From Lutraria lutraria (lineage: Eukaryota; Mollusca; Bivalvia; Venerida; Mactridae): a stretch of DNA of 64,000 nt. The notes under the pieces are model-generated. The model saw only the letters and a program-made list of their open reading frames with translations. It had not been told where the DNA came from and searched no databases. Numbering within the stretch: position 1 is the stretch's first letter; each line of letters opens with the position of its first letter. This document shows positions 47,501 through 58,800 of this stretch, in pieces. Made by a program: the position numbers and the translations under genes. The stretch spans positions 11,757,479-11,821,478 of the forward strand of contig OZ026837.1 of assembly GCA_964023205.1 (NCBI GenBank), given 5' to 3'.

Positions 47501-48094
47501 ATGCATACAAAATTTCTTTGAAAGGTTGAGAGGATGAACCTTACAAATTCATAAATTAATAAGTAAGGCTATGCTAACAGGAACGTATATTATTGCCTAA
47601 CCAATAATAGAAATTAAAACAATATAGCATGCTTAAAATGATTTTATCAAATTTAGCCATCCATCCCATTTTAAGTATTCTAAAAAGTTACGCTTGCATG
47701 GCTTCGTGAAAACATTTTTATGCCAAAAAGTTTTGCCAGTCAGAAGACACTCGTACACTACCAAAACACTGGTTCAATGGTTATACGTGACCTTAAATAT
47801 ACTGTATCTAGCATATGTTTACAATCTATGTACTTGAATGACATTTACAACCATTAAGGCAAAAATATATTCTCAAGAAATCAAAACCGAAAACGTTTTG
47901 AAAGAGAAATGTGCCGGTACGAAATCACAACGTTTTCGGCGTTCGCCGCGATAACATTTTTTGAAGACAAGTTCGAACGAAAGTCTTTAAACAACAAGTA
48001 ATAAGAAGACGACAAAACTACTCTCAAATAACAATAAAACACGAAAAACAAAGACAAAAATAAATCAACACGCACTTGCACAGCAAAGCGCCAT
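38549..48094 (-). CDS. PRPF19: Pre-mRNA-processing factor 19 (U-box E3 ubiquitin ligase, WD40)
   Basis: Sixteen coding exons, in transcription order: 48094-48076, 47087-46938, 46257-46181, 45932-45875, 45427-45344, 44820-44750, 43890-43768, 43070-42996, 42651-42576, 42334-42225, 41731-41576, 41105-41036, 40640-40485, 39965-39865, 39276-39215, 38693-38549. All phases agree, giving 510 residues (human about 504). The 19-base first exon encodes MALCCA; residues 7-20 ([14 protein letters not shown]) open the U-box, which includes [14 protein letters not shown]. Next come a helical region ([46 protein letters not shown]) used for tetramerisation in this family, a variable linker, and seven WD repeats from about residue 220 ([42 protein letters not shown]). 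Prp19 is the core of the NTC complex that activates the spliceosome and also acts in DNA repair. Donor GTTTGT after exon 6 is weaker than the others. Confidence 0.97.
38916..39183 (-). mobile_element. SINE-A copy with 14-bp target duplication
   Basis: TGCGTAATACTATG at 38916-38929 is repeated exactly at 39170-39183. Between them lies a minus-strand SINE-A with an A-box-like TGGTCGAGTTGTTGAGGTC, B-box-like GTGGGTTCGAGGCC, body TAGTACTGGTTC and tail GTTGAAAAGGGGCGTCAAAC. It is inserted in the last intron of PRPF19 (between exons 15 and 16), in the same orientation as the gene. Confidence 0.92.
43620..43690 (+). repeat. Short repeat shared with 20840-20915
   Basis: CTGACCCTTAGCTAATAATA and AGTCAACAAAATTTCCTAC match part of the 1.54-kb TIR element. 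It lies in intron 7 of PRPF19. Confidence 0.5.
43967..44275 (+). repeat. Dispersed ~300-bp repeat, copy 2 (family R1)
   Basis: Counterpart of 628-925: GTGCTGTCACAGAGGTGACT, CACTATACGGCTAAGTTCAG, GGGACATAACTCTGCAATGA and ATATACCCCCACTCAAACTT. It ends in a short hairpin (CCCCACTCAAAC..TTTGTGGGGG) at about 44237-44268. It lies in intron 6 of PRPF19. Confidence 0.8.
46365..46747. mobile_element. 383-bp hAT-like MITE in PRPF19 intron 2
   Basis: The left end CAGGGCCTGACACTAACTTT and the right end, in reverse complement CAGGGCTCAACACAAAC, form imperfect inverted repeats with the CAGGG start common in hAT elements. Inside both ends lie repeated GGTAGTC/GGTAGCC words (for example AGGTAGTCCTTG at about 46430 and AGGTAGTCCTTGGAG at about 46684). 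The flanks TTGGTATT and TGTATTAC allow a degraded 8-bp target duplication. No transposase frame. Confidence 0.7.
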
Positions 48095-48107
48095 TTTGAA
48101 AATGTCA

Positions 48108-48590
48108 CGTGACTAAGTACTTATTTACGAATTAGAAATGAATATATCGCTGTCGTCTTATTGGTGTAGCCTCCTAGACTTTATAGTGAATTGAGAAAGG
48201 CCTCTCCTCCTTATATTGTATGTGACGCTCGATCCCGCCATAAAAAAACTATTGTCCTGAGTTTCAAAAAATACTCTTACAATATATTATTATTACTATT
48301 GTAACAGTCTTGGTTCGTTTTTATGATCCTTTCTTCAAGTTCAACATGTATTGTATGTATATTAAAATGTACTACCCGATCACAAATCAAGATTTGAATA
48401 TTTGTGTTCTGTTTGTATAGATTGGTGATAAATGTTGAACACTGGACCCAGAGGTTCTACTGTTCCTAATTGACTTAACTAATAACTAAATATATAAGGA
48501 CACATGTAGTTTCTGGGTTTACATGCAGATACTGCTACGTAATTTCTACTTACTTATAGGTTGTCAAAATATTCAAAACTGAAACAAGTT
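48108..48590. promoter_or_regulatory. Region upstream of PRPF19, promoter presumed
   Basis: The PRPF19 start codon lies at 48094, and the DNA just upstream must hold the minus-strand promoter and leader. No TATA box or other clear core element is seen, as is usual for housekeeping genes. Nothing else is recognised here. Confidence 0.35.
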
Positions 48591-48602
48591 TTATGGATTA
48601 TA

Positions 48603-48641
48603 ACAGAGACGTACATGTATATTGTATTATACGTCTCTGAT
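48603..48641. repeat. Hairpin with ~10-bp arms
   Basis: CAGAGACGTA and TACGTCTCTG are exact reverse complements around an AT-rich loop containing CATGTATATTG. A related perfect palindrome starting CAGAGACATA is at 55155-55188. Confidence 0.75.
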
Positions 48642-48839
48642 TATAATAATCAAGGTGAACGACAAATAAGATGAATCAAATACTCAACAAGCTTAACCTG
48701 TTTATTTTTTACATAAAGACCATGACGAGCGTCGAAATGAGGACAGGGTCAAAATTTTATTGGTGTAGGTGTGGGGAATAGAAACTTTTGTGTTTAGTAT
48801 CTAGACTGCATGATGTCCTCGTGCGTCAAAAACAACCTG

Positions 48840-49125
48840 ACATCGACTCATCATGCTTCTAATGAGCCGTAGAATGTTAAATTGTGGGGTTCAAGTCGAG
48901 CCAATTCTTCCGGAACGGTGCCTCTCTGAGCTGTCTGGTGGTTGTTGGCTGGGCAGGACGTTCTCTGCAGCATATCCCAGACGTGTTCGATGGGATTTCG
49001 GTCGGAAGATCGAGCTGGCCAGTCCATTCGAGGAATAGTTTCCCTTTCAAGGTACTGCATGATTGGTGCATGTCAGTGCCCTATGAGCACGGGCATTATA
49101 TCGTTCATGAAAATGAACTACGGAC
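48840..49125 (-). pseudogene. Tc1/mariner-type transposase remnant
   Basis: Minus-strand frames give NARAHRAL (matching the HDNARPH.A motif) followed by a frame change and then PRMDWPARSSDRNPIEHVWDM, the WPA.SPDLNPIEHVWD motif that carries the last catalytic acidic residue in Tc1/mariner DDE transposases. The middle is frame-shifted and the N-terminal two-thirds are absent, so the gene is dead. It lies between PRPF19 and the Mieap-like gene. Confidence 0.85.
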
Positions 49126-49439
49126 CAATAGCACATACGTATCAAATTTTGAGTAGTATGTAATAATTTAGTCTATGAATTTAATTAGAACCCTGGCCAA
49201 AATAAAATAAAAGTATCCCTTAAATTTATATAGAAAGAGGTGCCAAAGTTCTGACAAGGGTACAATCTAGATAACTTGTAAATGTCAGTGAACTGAGCAC
49301 TGAGTGCTGGAAATTCAGCCTTATATACCCTTACAGAGTAAGAAATCATGAGAATTTCATGAAACACTTTTTAGAATCAAAATGGACTTATAATTATATA
49401 GTAATTATAATTAATCATGAATGTTGAAAAGCAACTAAA

Positions 49440-49820
49440 AGTCAATTCTGCCACATTATTATAGCGGTGTGGTATATTGTATTTATAAGTTGGCTAGTAT
49501 ATATTCACCAGCGCGAAATCTTAGCTCAGTTTAAATACCCACATCGGGTACATAATTTCCCTTCTCCAATTACATTCGGTGCCGTGTGTGTGTGACTAGC
49601 CCTCGAATCCAATAGCTAGGATGAAGTTTAGACAGAGTTAGTCCAAAGAGCCTAGCTGTGGTTGTCGCTATTATTTAAATTTACTTTGAAAAAAGGTAAG
49701 AAGGAATTAATGTAGCGCAGTGGTATGTTGTATTTATATATTGGCTAGGATGATTAGCTTAGTTGGTAGCGCATCTGACTTGCAAGCAATATACCACACC
49801 GGTGCAGATATTTTGATCTT
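49440..49820 (+). repeat. tRNA-like repeat pair
   Basis: GCGGTGTGGTATATTGTATT then TATAAGTTGGCTAG at about 49463-49496 recurs as GCGCAGTGGTATGTTGTATT then TATATATTGGCTAGGAT at 49716-49750. The second copy continues with TTAGCTTAGTTGGTAGCGCA and TCTGACTTGCAAGC, a good tRNA D-arm plus anticodon arm, but the T-arm is missing. It is a tRNA-derived repeat rather than a gene. Confidence 0.5.
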
Positions 49821-50465
49821 CTTGTGACACGGTTATTGCATGGTCATACTCCTAAAATATTCACTTATCTAATTAATATACATAACTTATTATCACGTCT
49901 TGGCAGTTGTGTAAGAGGAGTGTTTGCATTGTGTTTACGTGTTTGGTTCCACAAACTACTAAGAATAGTTATGTTTGTATTCTAGCTTTCACTGTACCAT
50001 GTATTCATTATTTCCGATAAAATAACGTTATACATGTACGTACGCTGTTGCTGTTCTTTAAGAGCCAGCTAGTATCCTAGATATTTCATCCTATAAATAT
50101 TCATTGTCATGTCCGTGACTGGCTTTAAAAAAACACAATATTCGTTATTTATTTATCATTTTATTAGGAAATCAAAATATATAACATTTGCACCAATTAT
50201 TTAAGTATGTATATATTAAAGTTGTCCGTACTCTTTATATTGTAAATGAATAATAGACTATAAACAAACATAAATACATATATGTAATGAGTTTACAGGT
50301 TCATCCAAACTGTTAAATCTTGATTACGATATACATTACCACTAACAAATACACAAATGAACATTGTACACAATAACAAATATACACAGAGTTTGAGTTT
50401 TCATTAACGACAATGAGCAAAATATATGCCACACATATAAAGTAGTTATTCATTTGGTATACATC
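49821..50465. other. Intergenic, no feature recognised
   Basis: AT-rich DNA without protein or repeat signal. Confidence 0.5.
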
Positions 50466-50469
50466 TACG

Positions 50470-50565
50470 AGGGCTGTCCTGGAAGTTCGCGGAATTTCTC
50501 GATATCATGTCTATTTACAGGACTTTTGAGTTAAAACTGTTCACAAGGAAAGTCACAAGTAAAGA
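50470..50565 (+). repeat. Possible mariner end fragment
   Basis: TACGAGGGCTGTCCTGGAAG followed by TTCGCGGAA resembles the terminal inverted repeat of mariner elements. No partner end is present, and LINE sequence begins directly after it. Confidence 0.4.
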
Positions 50566-50569
50566 TATG

Positions 50570-51850
50570 ATAAGATAAGATTTATTTAAAGTCAGTAAGA
50601 CAATAACAATATAACACAAGACATCTAAGAGCTTTTGAACCGACTATATAACTAGAGTAAACAACAATAACAAATTATATAAGAGTTGTAAAAAACAAAT
50701 GCATGTTTAAGAATATACAGACAAGCAATGAAGCACATTTAAAAACATCTATTAACAAAATATTTTAAAGTAAATAATAATAATAATAAACTTACGAGAT
50801 GTATAATTAATTGACAATAAAAAGAAGACACAGTAAAAAATGCATCATACATTACATATAGCATGCAGTTAAATATACAAAATATTAATAATATTAATTC
50901 GTGTAATGCAACCCCTGCACTCATTTTTTACAAGCATTACATTTGCAATTTTGCCCATTCCAACCCTTGAACTGATTGAAGCTGTTACCTTTTCGAAAAT
51001 CTTCCGGGAGAGAGTTCCATAGTACAGGGGCTGCATACCTGAATGAGTTTTTACCAGATTTATATTAATAGATCTCACACGTGGAATCAGTAACACATTA
51101 AAATAGCGGAAGTTATATGTATTATTTTGTTTTTGAATAAGATTTGATAAGACTGAAGGGGCCAAATTGTTGATAATTTTGAATGTTTCCAGAGCCATTG
51201 TTCTCATACGTCTAATATAAGTTTTTTGAGTTTCTGTTTTTAAGGTATTTATGGTAACACATTTTTTTATGCTATACAGCTTTTCTAAGGGCCCTGTTCA
51301 TATACGGTAGCTGGTTATTTTTCCTATATATTTCTTTTACTGGCGCATGTTTGTATAAATGTTAACAATTTCTGATTCAAAATTATCATAAATAGTATCA
51401 ATGTCAGTAGTCTGGTCTATATTGGTATCTATAGGCAGTTTAACTTTTGAAAGGTCACTATTCAGTGCATCTATATCAACATTTTTAAAACTTCGATCTA
51501 AATTGAACTTTTTGTTTCTCAAACTTAGGGATAGTATTATTCATCACTGTTCTCATACACAACCTTTTTGAGTTGGTTAAAAACGTCAAGTAAAGAAGGT
51601 TCACAGCCTGTCATGAAGCAGGTATGATCATGTACAATATTTTCAATGTTAAACAGTTCAATCAAATTAAATAAAGGTTTATCCTTCTTATCACAACTTA
51701 TATCATAATTTAGATCTCCAATAATCATAAAGTGGTCTGAAAAAGTAATACATTTGTCTAAAAGCTTGGTAAAAATATTAGAGAAATTTGAATCCTTCAT
51801 ACTAGGGGGTCTGTATATACTTAAAAAAACACCACTTTGATTTATTTAGG
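50570..51850 (-). pseudogene. Gutted LINE retrotransposon (endonuclease and C-terminal RT fragments)
   Basis: On the minus strand, 51537-51800 encodes an APE-type endonuclease piece with FMIIGDLNYD and HTCFMTGCEPSLLDVF. Then 51337-51522 encodes the acidic linker between endonuclease and RT. Finally 50990-51207 encodes the post-RT C-terminus with RTMALETFKIINNLAPSVL, a motif typical of mollusc and fish LINEs, and GMQPLYYGTLSRK. Nearly all of the reverse transcriptase is deleted between the last two pieces. The 3' end (about 50570-50600, TTATTTAAAGTCAGTAAGAC on the plus strand) looks like the untranslated tail. It cannot move. Confidence 0.85.
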
Positions 51851-52887
51851 GTTACCTCATGTATAATATTTTCGCATTCCTTTGATTCAATATCTGAACG
51901 CCTACGTGCTGGAATGTCACATTTTATGTACGAGGCCAACCCGCACCCCACCAAATATGTTTCTGTCTCTACGTTCGAATTTATAATTTATAAACTGAAT
52001 AGAAACACAACATGATTATTTTTACATTTCATTCCTCTTATATAGCAGTATCCATAATAACAGCCAGACATATAAGCGGCGCATATTTTTTAAAAGTTTG
52101 TAATCAAAATATGTCCAGTTTCGTGTTTTTTATGTGATAGCAAAATGTCCACCAAACAACACAACGTTTGCACGTTATAGTGACGTCATTTCTATCAAAT
52201 TTTACGTCTGTCGGTACACTTGTTTATTTTCAACGTCAAAAACTGCAGAGCGCTTCGTATAGGCGACATATGAATAAAACGCAATCAGTTATAGTTTTCT
52301 GATACAAGAGAATCTCTTGAAAGCATGATACATGACATAGCTATATTTCAAATAAACATTAAAATAAAATGCTTGTACAATGCGCTTGTAAATATAAATC
52401 GAAGTTGCGATACATATTTGATTGTTCTATTTTCAAATAACCCATACGTTCTGCGAGGGATGGTATAGAAATAATAGGATTGCGCTTCGCTCATAGCAAA
52501 ACTTTTGGTTTAATTGCGTATAACATGCGCATAAGCGATAGCTATTTTATGTCGAGTTGCTTTGTTGTATGCATGCAAAATGAAAATTGTCCCATATTTC
52601 TTAAAGTCTACCACGAAAAAAAACAAATAAGGATCGGTCAGGACGATATACGTATGGAAAGGGAGGTAACTTGCTAACTGAATACAAATATTAGGAAAGA
52701 CGCACACTAACGATTGTTGTTAAGATAAAAGCTCATCTGCATTTTGACTTTGAAAAAAAAATGGCAAGCTCGACTTGACTTTTATCCTGTTCAGAAATAG
52801 TGAAATTGAAACACAGTCATTAGATATTAAGCAACGTGTGAAAATATCATTGTTGAAAGATGTTGGTATAATAAGGATTAACAATGT
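51850..52887. other. Intergenic or 3' flank of the Mieap-like gene
   Basis: No recognised feature. Because the Mieap-like gene is on the minus strand, its 3' untranslated region should occupy the right-hand part. Confidence 0.4.
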
Positions 52888-55800
52888 CTACACTTCCGTT
52901 CCACTGCTCTCATCCACAGTAACTACAAGCCCTCGTTTGTGTGTGCCGAAATTATCATTTAATTCAGGCCAAACAATTTGAATAATTGTACCAACTATCT
53001 TAGGAGTAGTTACAAGTTTATTCGTTGGATATTTCTCGAAATGGTGATCCATTTTCTTATCAAGAGTTTTACCTAATATTTGTTCACCAAAATTTAACTC
53101 AGTGGGCGGATCTGATACAACCATTAACCAAGAACATTCTACAACAGCGACAAAGAAAAGCTCAAAGGTTTCTAGAATGTCAGGATCTTCGTGAATGATC
53201 CTTGATAGAATACCAAACTTAGAGTATTCGTTTACGCTTCCAAAAGTAACCAAGTTACTATCGACAGCATCGGAATCTTCGTGTTGTCTTGTTGAACGAT
53301 CTCTAAAAGTGGAGTCCATACTTCCGTACCTTTTCCTAAGTGATGGTTTTCTACCAGTCCGATCCGATAAGTTGTATTTTCTTTTCAATTCCTACAAATA
53401 TAACAATAGGTCAAAGATGGCTCTTTACTCACTCACCCGAGTAAAGAATGCGACATCTTCATATCATTGCAACCTCTTTCATATCAATGTTTAACTGAGA
53501 GCCTAACGCTGACCTAGTAGTCACCAAGACAGACATTGTGAGATTTGATAAAATGTTTCTGTACAGTGTTATGATTTCACTTAATCGAAAACGTTTTGAA
53601 CGATGAAAAAACAGTTGGAACGATCATCTGTGATCATGATATCTCGCTTCAACACCTTTATGTCCTTCCCTAGCATAGCTCAAAATCGTTATTATCCTTT
53701 AGATATGCCAAGATTGCTTTCCTAATTTTTTCCCACCAAGAATTTCAGTTATTTCATTTTGACCAATATCTTCAGTGGAAACCGACATAAGAGAGAATCA
53801 TTCGTCATGTTTCTAAATTCTGGTTTAGTATCTGTGCCTTTTCCGTACAACTTGCAATTATATATCAAGTTGCATTTTTAATCATATGAATGAATAAAGA
53901 GCACTTACCATTGTTATATTCGTCAAAGCAATGTCTGTCTGACCGTTCACTTTCCGAAATTCATTAACAGAAAACTGAAGAGGAACGAAATTCAGAATGA
54001 AGACAATTTAGAATTTCATTAATCCTTTCGTAAATTGAATAATCAAACGTGGAAAAATCAAGCCAGGTTGCAATTTTCGAAGCCTTTTTCAAAATGGTAA
54101 GTGTATCTGAAGTGACATTTTCATTTAACTCTGATTCTGAGTGTAAACACACGTGAAAAACATGGATAGAAATGAACTTATAACATATACCATAGAGTAT
54201 CAATTAAGACCGTTGCATAGTGGTCGGCTTCGGCAGGCTTTGTATTGTGTTTCGATTTTTTGGTTACATTCTAATGAATGTGATGTGTTTTAGAGGAGGT
54301 AGTATTAGGAGAAGACGGGAATTTTGTATGAGTTTTTAGTAATATTTTTCTTGGCAATATGAAATACATGGCAATATCTATATTATCACGCTCGTACAAA
54401 TCTTTTATTAATTTACAGCAAATAAAATGTTCCAACATCATAATAAACATCATAATAAACATTTTATTTGTTGGAAATTAATAAAAGATTTGTACGAGCG
54501 TGATTCTAGACTAAGTGTAGAATAGCTTACGGCATCTAATGACGGATCCTTTCTTCCATAAGCAAGACCATCTACAGCTTTAGTTTTGCAATCTTCATAG
54601 ATGGACTAAAATGGAAAACAACGACATATATTTTGTTCGTTATATAATCTGGAGAGACTCTCAGACCAGAATGAATACAATTGCGCGAATACCAAATATG
54701 TATTGCAGATTTTCACATATATGTACTACAAATGAGTAAGTTTAAATGTAATTGAGTGTAGTTTCAGTCAGCAAAAGAAATCACGGATACATAGCACATG
54801 TGAATGATTAAGTCAAATGCAACGCTGAGTATATTTTACTGCGAATTATTAATTAGTAATTAATAATATAACAAACCTTCATAATTTCGGATATAAAAGA
54901 TAACACACACAGTTCATCTTTGAATCTTTTATGGAGGGCCTTGTACAAATGAAACCATTCTTTTTTCTTTATTGTTAAATGTAGCTCGCTTAGTTTCGTG
55001 TTCGAGAATTTGTCATTTAAATCTTCGAAAGATCCAGTTTCGAGCATTCGCTTTGAATGTAATTTTTCCAATTGATCAGGACTGAAAATGTGAGGAAACA
55101 TAAATTTATCGCTTATTTATCATTTTCTTAAACCACGTGTTTCGATGTTTTGACCAGAGACATAGATAACATGTTATCTATGTCTCTGTCTTGACTAATA
55201 AACGTGCACTTTCCGATTAAGAATTAACACCTATGATACAATATTCTATAGAAGCTTAAAATCAAACGAACAATAACATTTATAGATGTCTATATAAGAT
55301 AAGGCGTTGTAAAAAACGTATTTCCGTTGTGTTTTAGTTGCACGGATAGAACGACCACATTGATGGTAAATTATGTGTTTATTATCACGTAAACAAGTAC
55401 AAAATCAAGAAACTACACCGAATATAAAACATACCGTACTATAAGTACTTTTTATACATATTGTGCTAGCTCGTTGAATGGATGGTGTATAAGGGTGTAT
55501 AAAGGCCTAAATGGTCATACGGAATAGAACTCATTTATAATTATATATACTTTGACTGAAAAGTTAAAATATTATGATTCAGTAATCTCAGCCCCCCCCC
55601 CCCCCCCCCCTGTGAACTTATATAAACTATGTTCCTTTATCGATGGAATGTCAGTACTCTGTCGTTGCTGTTAATACATTGTTAATCAAATGTATTCTCA
55701 TGTAGAAGAATGTGGTACATAGTAAATAGTTAACACGCAATACCATCTTTGTCGTACTAATTTCATGTTAAAACAAACTTAAACACGAATTTCCAACATG

Positions 55801-58800
55801 CAAACCTACAACTGACTTATGTAAGATACTGATATTAGGAGTCAACGGTTGAATGCTCGTACATCCGCCATATAATAATTTTAAAACTTAAAAGAAATCC
55901 TCTTATGTATCGATATTTTATTAAAAGATTTAGACATTTCCCAGACTGACAAATCAGTGTGTACCACGTGCTAAGTAATTATCCATGACCTCTAACATGT
56001 CTAGACCGCAGCTGACAACCAACTATTTTGTGTTTTCAATACCTTTAACATTGGATGACACGGACGACATACAGCATCGTAGCATAAAAACATTATTGCG
56101 AGAAGAAAGTGTGACGTCTTGACAGTAATTGTAACGTAAATATTGTTATACCTCAATATTTGTTTAAGCTCTTTGTTTTCCTTCTCCAATTTCTCAACAT
56201 GCTTTTGAAAGTGAGTAAGAACAGGACATGTTAATACATCAGTAATTGTATTATAGAAAGTTTTAAAAGTTCAAAGTAATCAAAGCATAACAGACAATAA
56301 TATAATGTATCACTTACAGTACGTATGTAATTGAGTAATACAAATACTACAGAACATAAAATAAAAAAATAACCGACCAAGGTAGAAATGGTTAACATTA
56401 TTCATAACAATCATAAGTTGTTTGTTGCCTATACATGCATTATAAACCGAACAATAAGTAGACAATAATTTGACAAAATGATCTTCCGGAAGACTAAGTA
56501 AATGAAATTATGTGATAGTGATTTTTATTTACACCACAGTTAGTATCATTTTAAAGTAAGGAATTTCTAGATTTCAAAAAGAAAATAACAAATCTGAAAG
56601 CTTGTTTATAAGGTCTTACCGACAGCTGTTGATTTTCTCGTTCGGAAAAGCTTCTGAAAACACGAAGAAACATTGAATAAAACATGAAATACATTATCAA
56701 TGTGATTATATTACGGATTGTACATATTACAAACATAATTATTGTACTCCTACATTCCATTCTTTTTGTAGAGCTCGTGTAATTACTAGCTTCGTTTAAA
56801 GCCCTATTAGCTTTTTGCTGTAGAAAAATATATGCAAAAACATTTTATTGCTGATATTATCCCAAGATTATTATTACCGACGATACAAACCCTTTTTCGT
56901 CTGAAAACACTCATTTCACTGTGATTTTTGCATTTGTAAACTTGAAATATGTAGAGCGCGTGACGCCACTTTACTACTTGTGCATAGCATGACTGCGGGA
57001 AACATAGCTGTTCTATAACAGATAATAGTATTCATATCAATGATATTGAAAACAATACGATAGTGGTTTCGGAAACATTTTTTCTTGCTATAAAGTATGC
57101 AAGGAAGGAAAACACACCGGATTCCTCTGTTATAGAACAAACAGGAACTATTACGACCAATACATTGATATGCTTATGGGACTTTAAACAATACGTAATT
57201 TTAACGTAAATATTGTTATACCTCAAATTTTGATTAAGCTCCCTGTTTTCCTTCTCCAATTTTTCAACACGATTTGTAAGCTGAGTAAGAACAACACAGG
57301 TTGATAAATCAATTAAAGAAAGTTTTAAAATTCAAAGTACATGGCAGATGATATTATATATAATGTATCACCTGGAGTACGCATGTAATAAAGGAATATA
57401 AATACTACAAAACATAAATAAAATAAAAAAAATAACCGACCAGCTGCATTTGAATGGGAAACATTATTCAAAACAAATATAAGTTGTTAGTTGCCTATAA
57501 ATGCATTATAAACCTTACATCAATTAGACACTTATTTTATAAAACGATCTTCCGAAAGACTTAGTGAATGAAATTATGTCATAGTGATTTAGATTTTTAT
57601 CACAATTAGTATCTTTTTAAAGTTAGGATTTTCTAGATTTCGAAAAATAAAATAAAAAGTCTGAAAGCTTGTTCCTAAGGTCATACCGTAAACCAAGTCT
57701 GCTGTTGATCTTCTCGATCGGAAAAGCTTCTGAAAACATAACATACATTATCAATGTGATCATATTACGGAATTACATATTACAACACTTTATATTGTAC
57801 CTGTTGTGGAACTGAGGAGATCGGTGTGTATGTACAGTTCGTAAATAGTTTGCTTGAAAGCAGTGAAAGTGTACTAAAATGTAACACTTAAATAACGTCA
57901 GAAAAACTGACTCGTCAGGATGACACCATCCTTTTTAAATATAAAAAAGGGAAAAATAAAATACAAAAGCTAGTTTAAGTTCAATACCAGCCAAATTTTT
58001 AATTATGCTCAATAAACTTTATTACACTGTCTAATAGAAATATTATGGAATAAAGCAAAGTCAATATTAAACATAGTAAACCAAGTATGCAGAATATGAT
58101 GCTGTATAGAGATGGTAGCAAAACAGACTAAAATGGTGGTCAGAATAAACAAATTAAATAAAACATTTAAACCTTTGAGATATAAATGCCACATAATTCA
58201 GTAAACTACACATGATTCTCTGCTTTACACTAACATTTATACTATGGCAAGCCGTGAAAAACCAAGCTTAATATTCACAATTATCTGAATAGTTATAAAT
58301 TCAAGATGGCTGCCAATTAACACAAAAAGTCTTAATTACTTAATTAAATAACCTTATGTAATACCAATAATTATTTAATTAATTAGATGTAAAAACTAAA
58401 AACTTATAAAATGTAAATAAAATTATTATTTAGTAATTAATTATTTATACCTTTATCTTCAGTTTAAGAGATGTTGATATTTCAGAAACCAGCAGCAGAA
58501 TGAATTCTCTCTGCTAGGAATTCTATATTTATAAGGAAAATGCCCACTAGATGGCACTATACATTAAGGGATGTAAAGGTTAATATGATTGGTCAGCATC
58601 TTTGCTGATAAGCCTCTAAGCCAAAAATAGTATCCATGCCAAAGTAAAAAACATGCTAAAAAGGGAGCCACATGACCTAAAATAAAATGGCTGACCAAAA
58701 GAACAAAAACATAAAGAAAAATACATATATATCAAAATTGCATAAAAACAATTACTTTGGACATAATAAAATGACTTTGAAGATATTACACACAACAATA

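Larger units (their letters stand above)
56130..57840 (-). repeat. Tandem duplication of an exon pair, ~1.07-kb period
   Basis: Exons 4 and 5 (57729-57687 and 57280-57222) and exons 6 and 7 (56653-56620 and 56201-56152) are copies of each other, offset by 1071-1076 bases. Intron sequence between them is also duplicated, for example GCCTATA..TGCATTATAAACC at about 56427 and 57492. Peptides match: SFSDREDQQQ with SFSERENQQ, and VEKLEKENRELNQNL with VEKLEKENKELKQIL. A piece of a third copy may lie near 59075-59100 (ACATTCTTTTTGTGGAGC). Confidence 0.88.

Noticed and set aside
49745..49820. Possible tRNA gene
   Set aside because: The D-arm and anticodon arm are good, but no T-arm or closing acceptor stem follows; it is part of a duplicated repeat.
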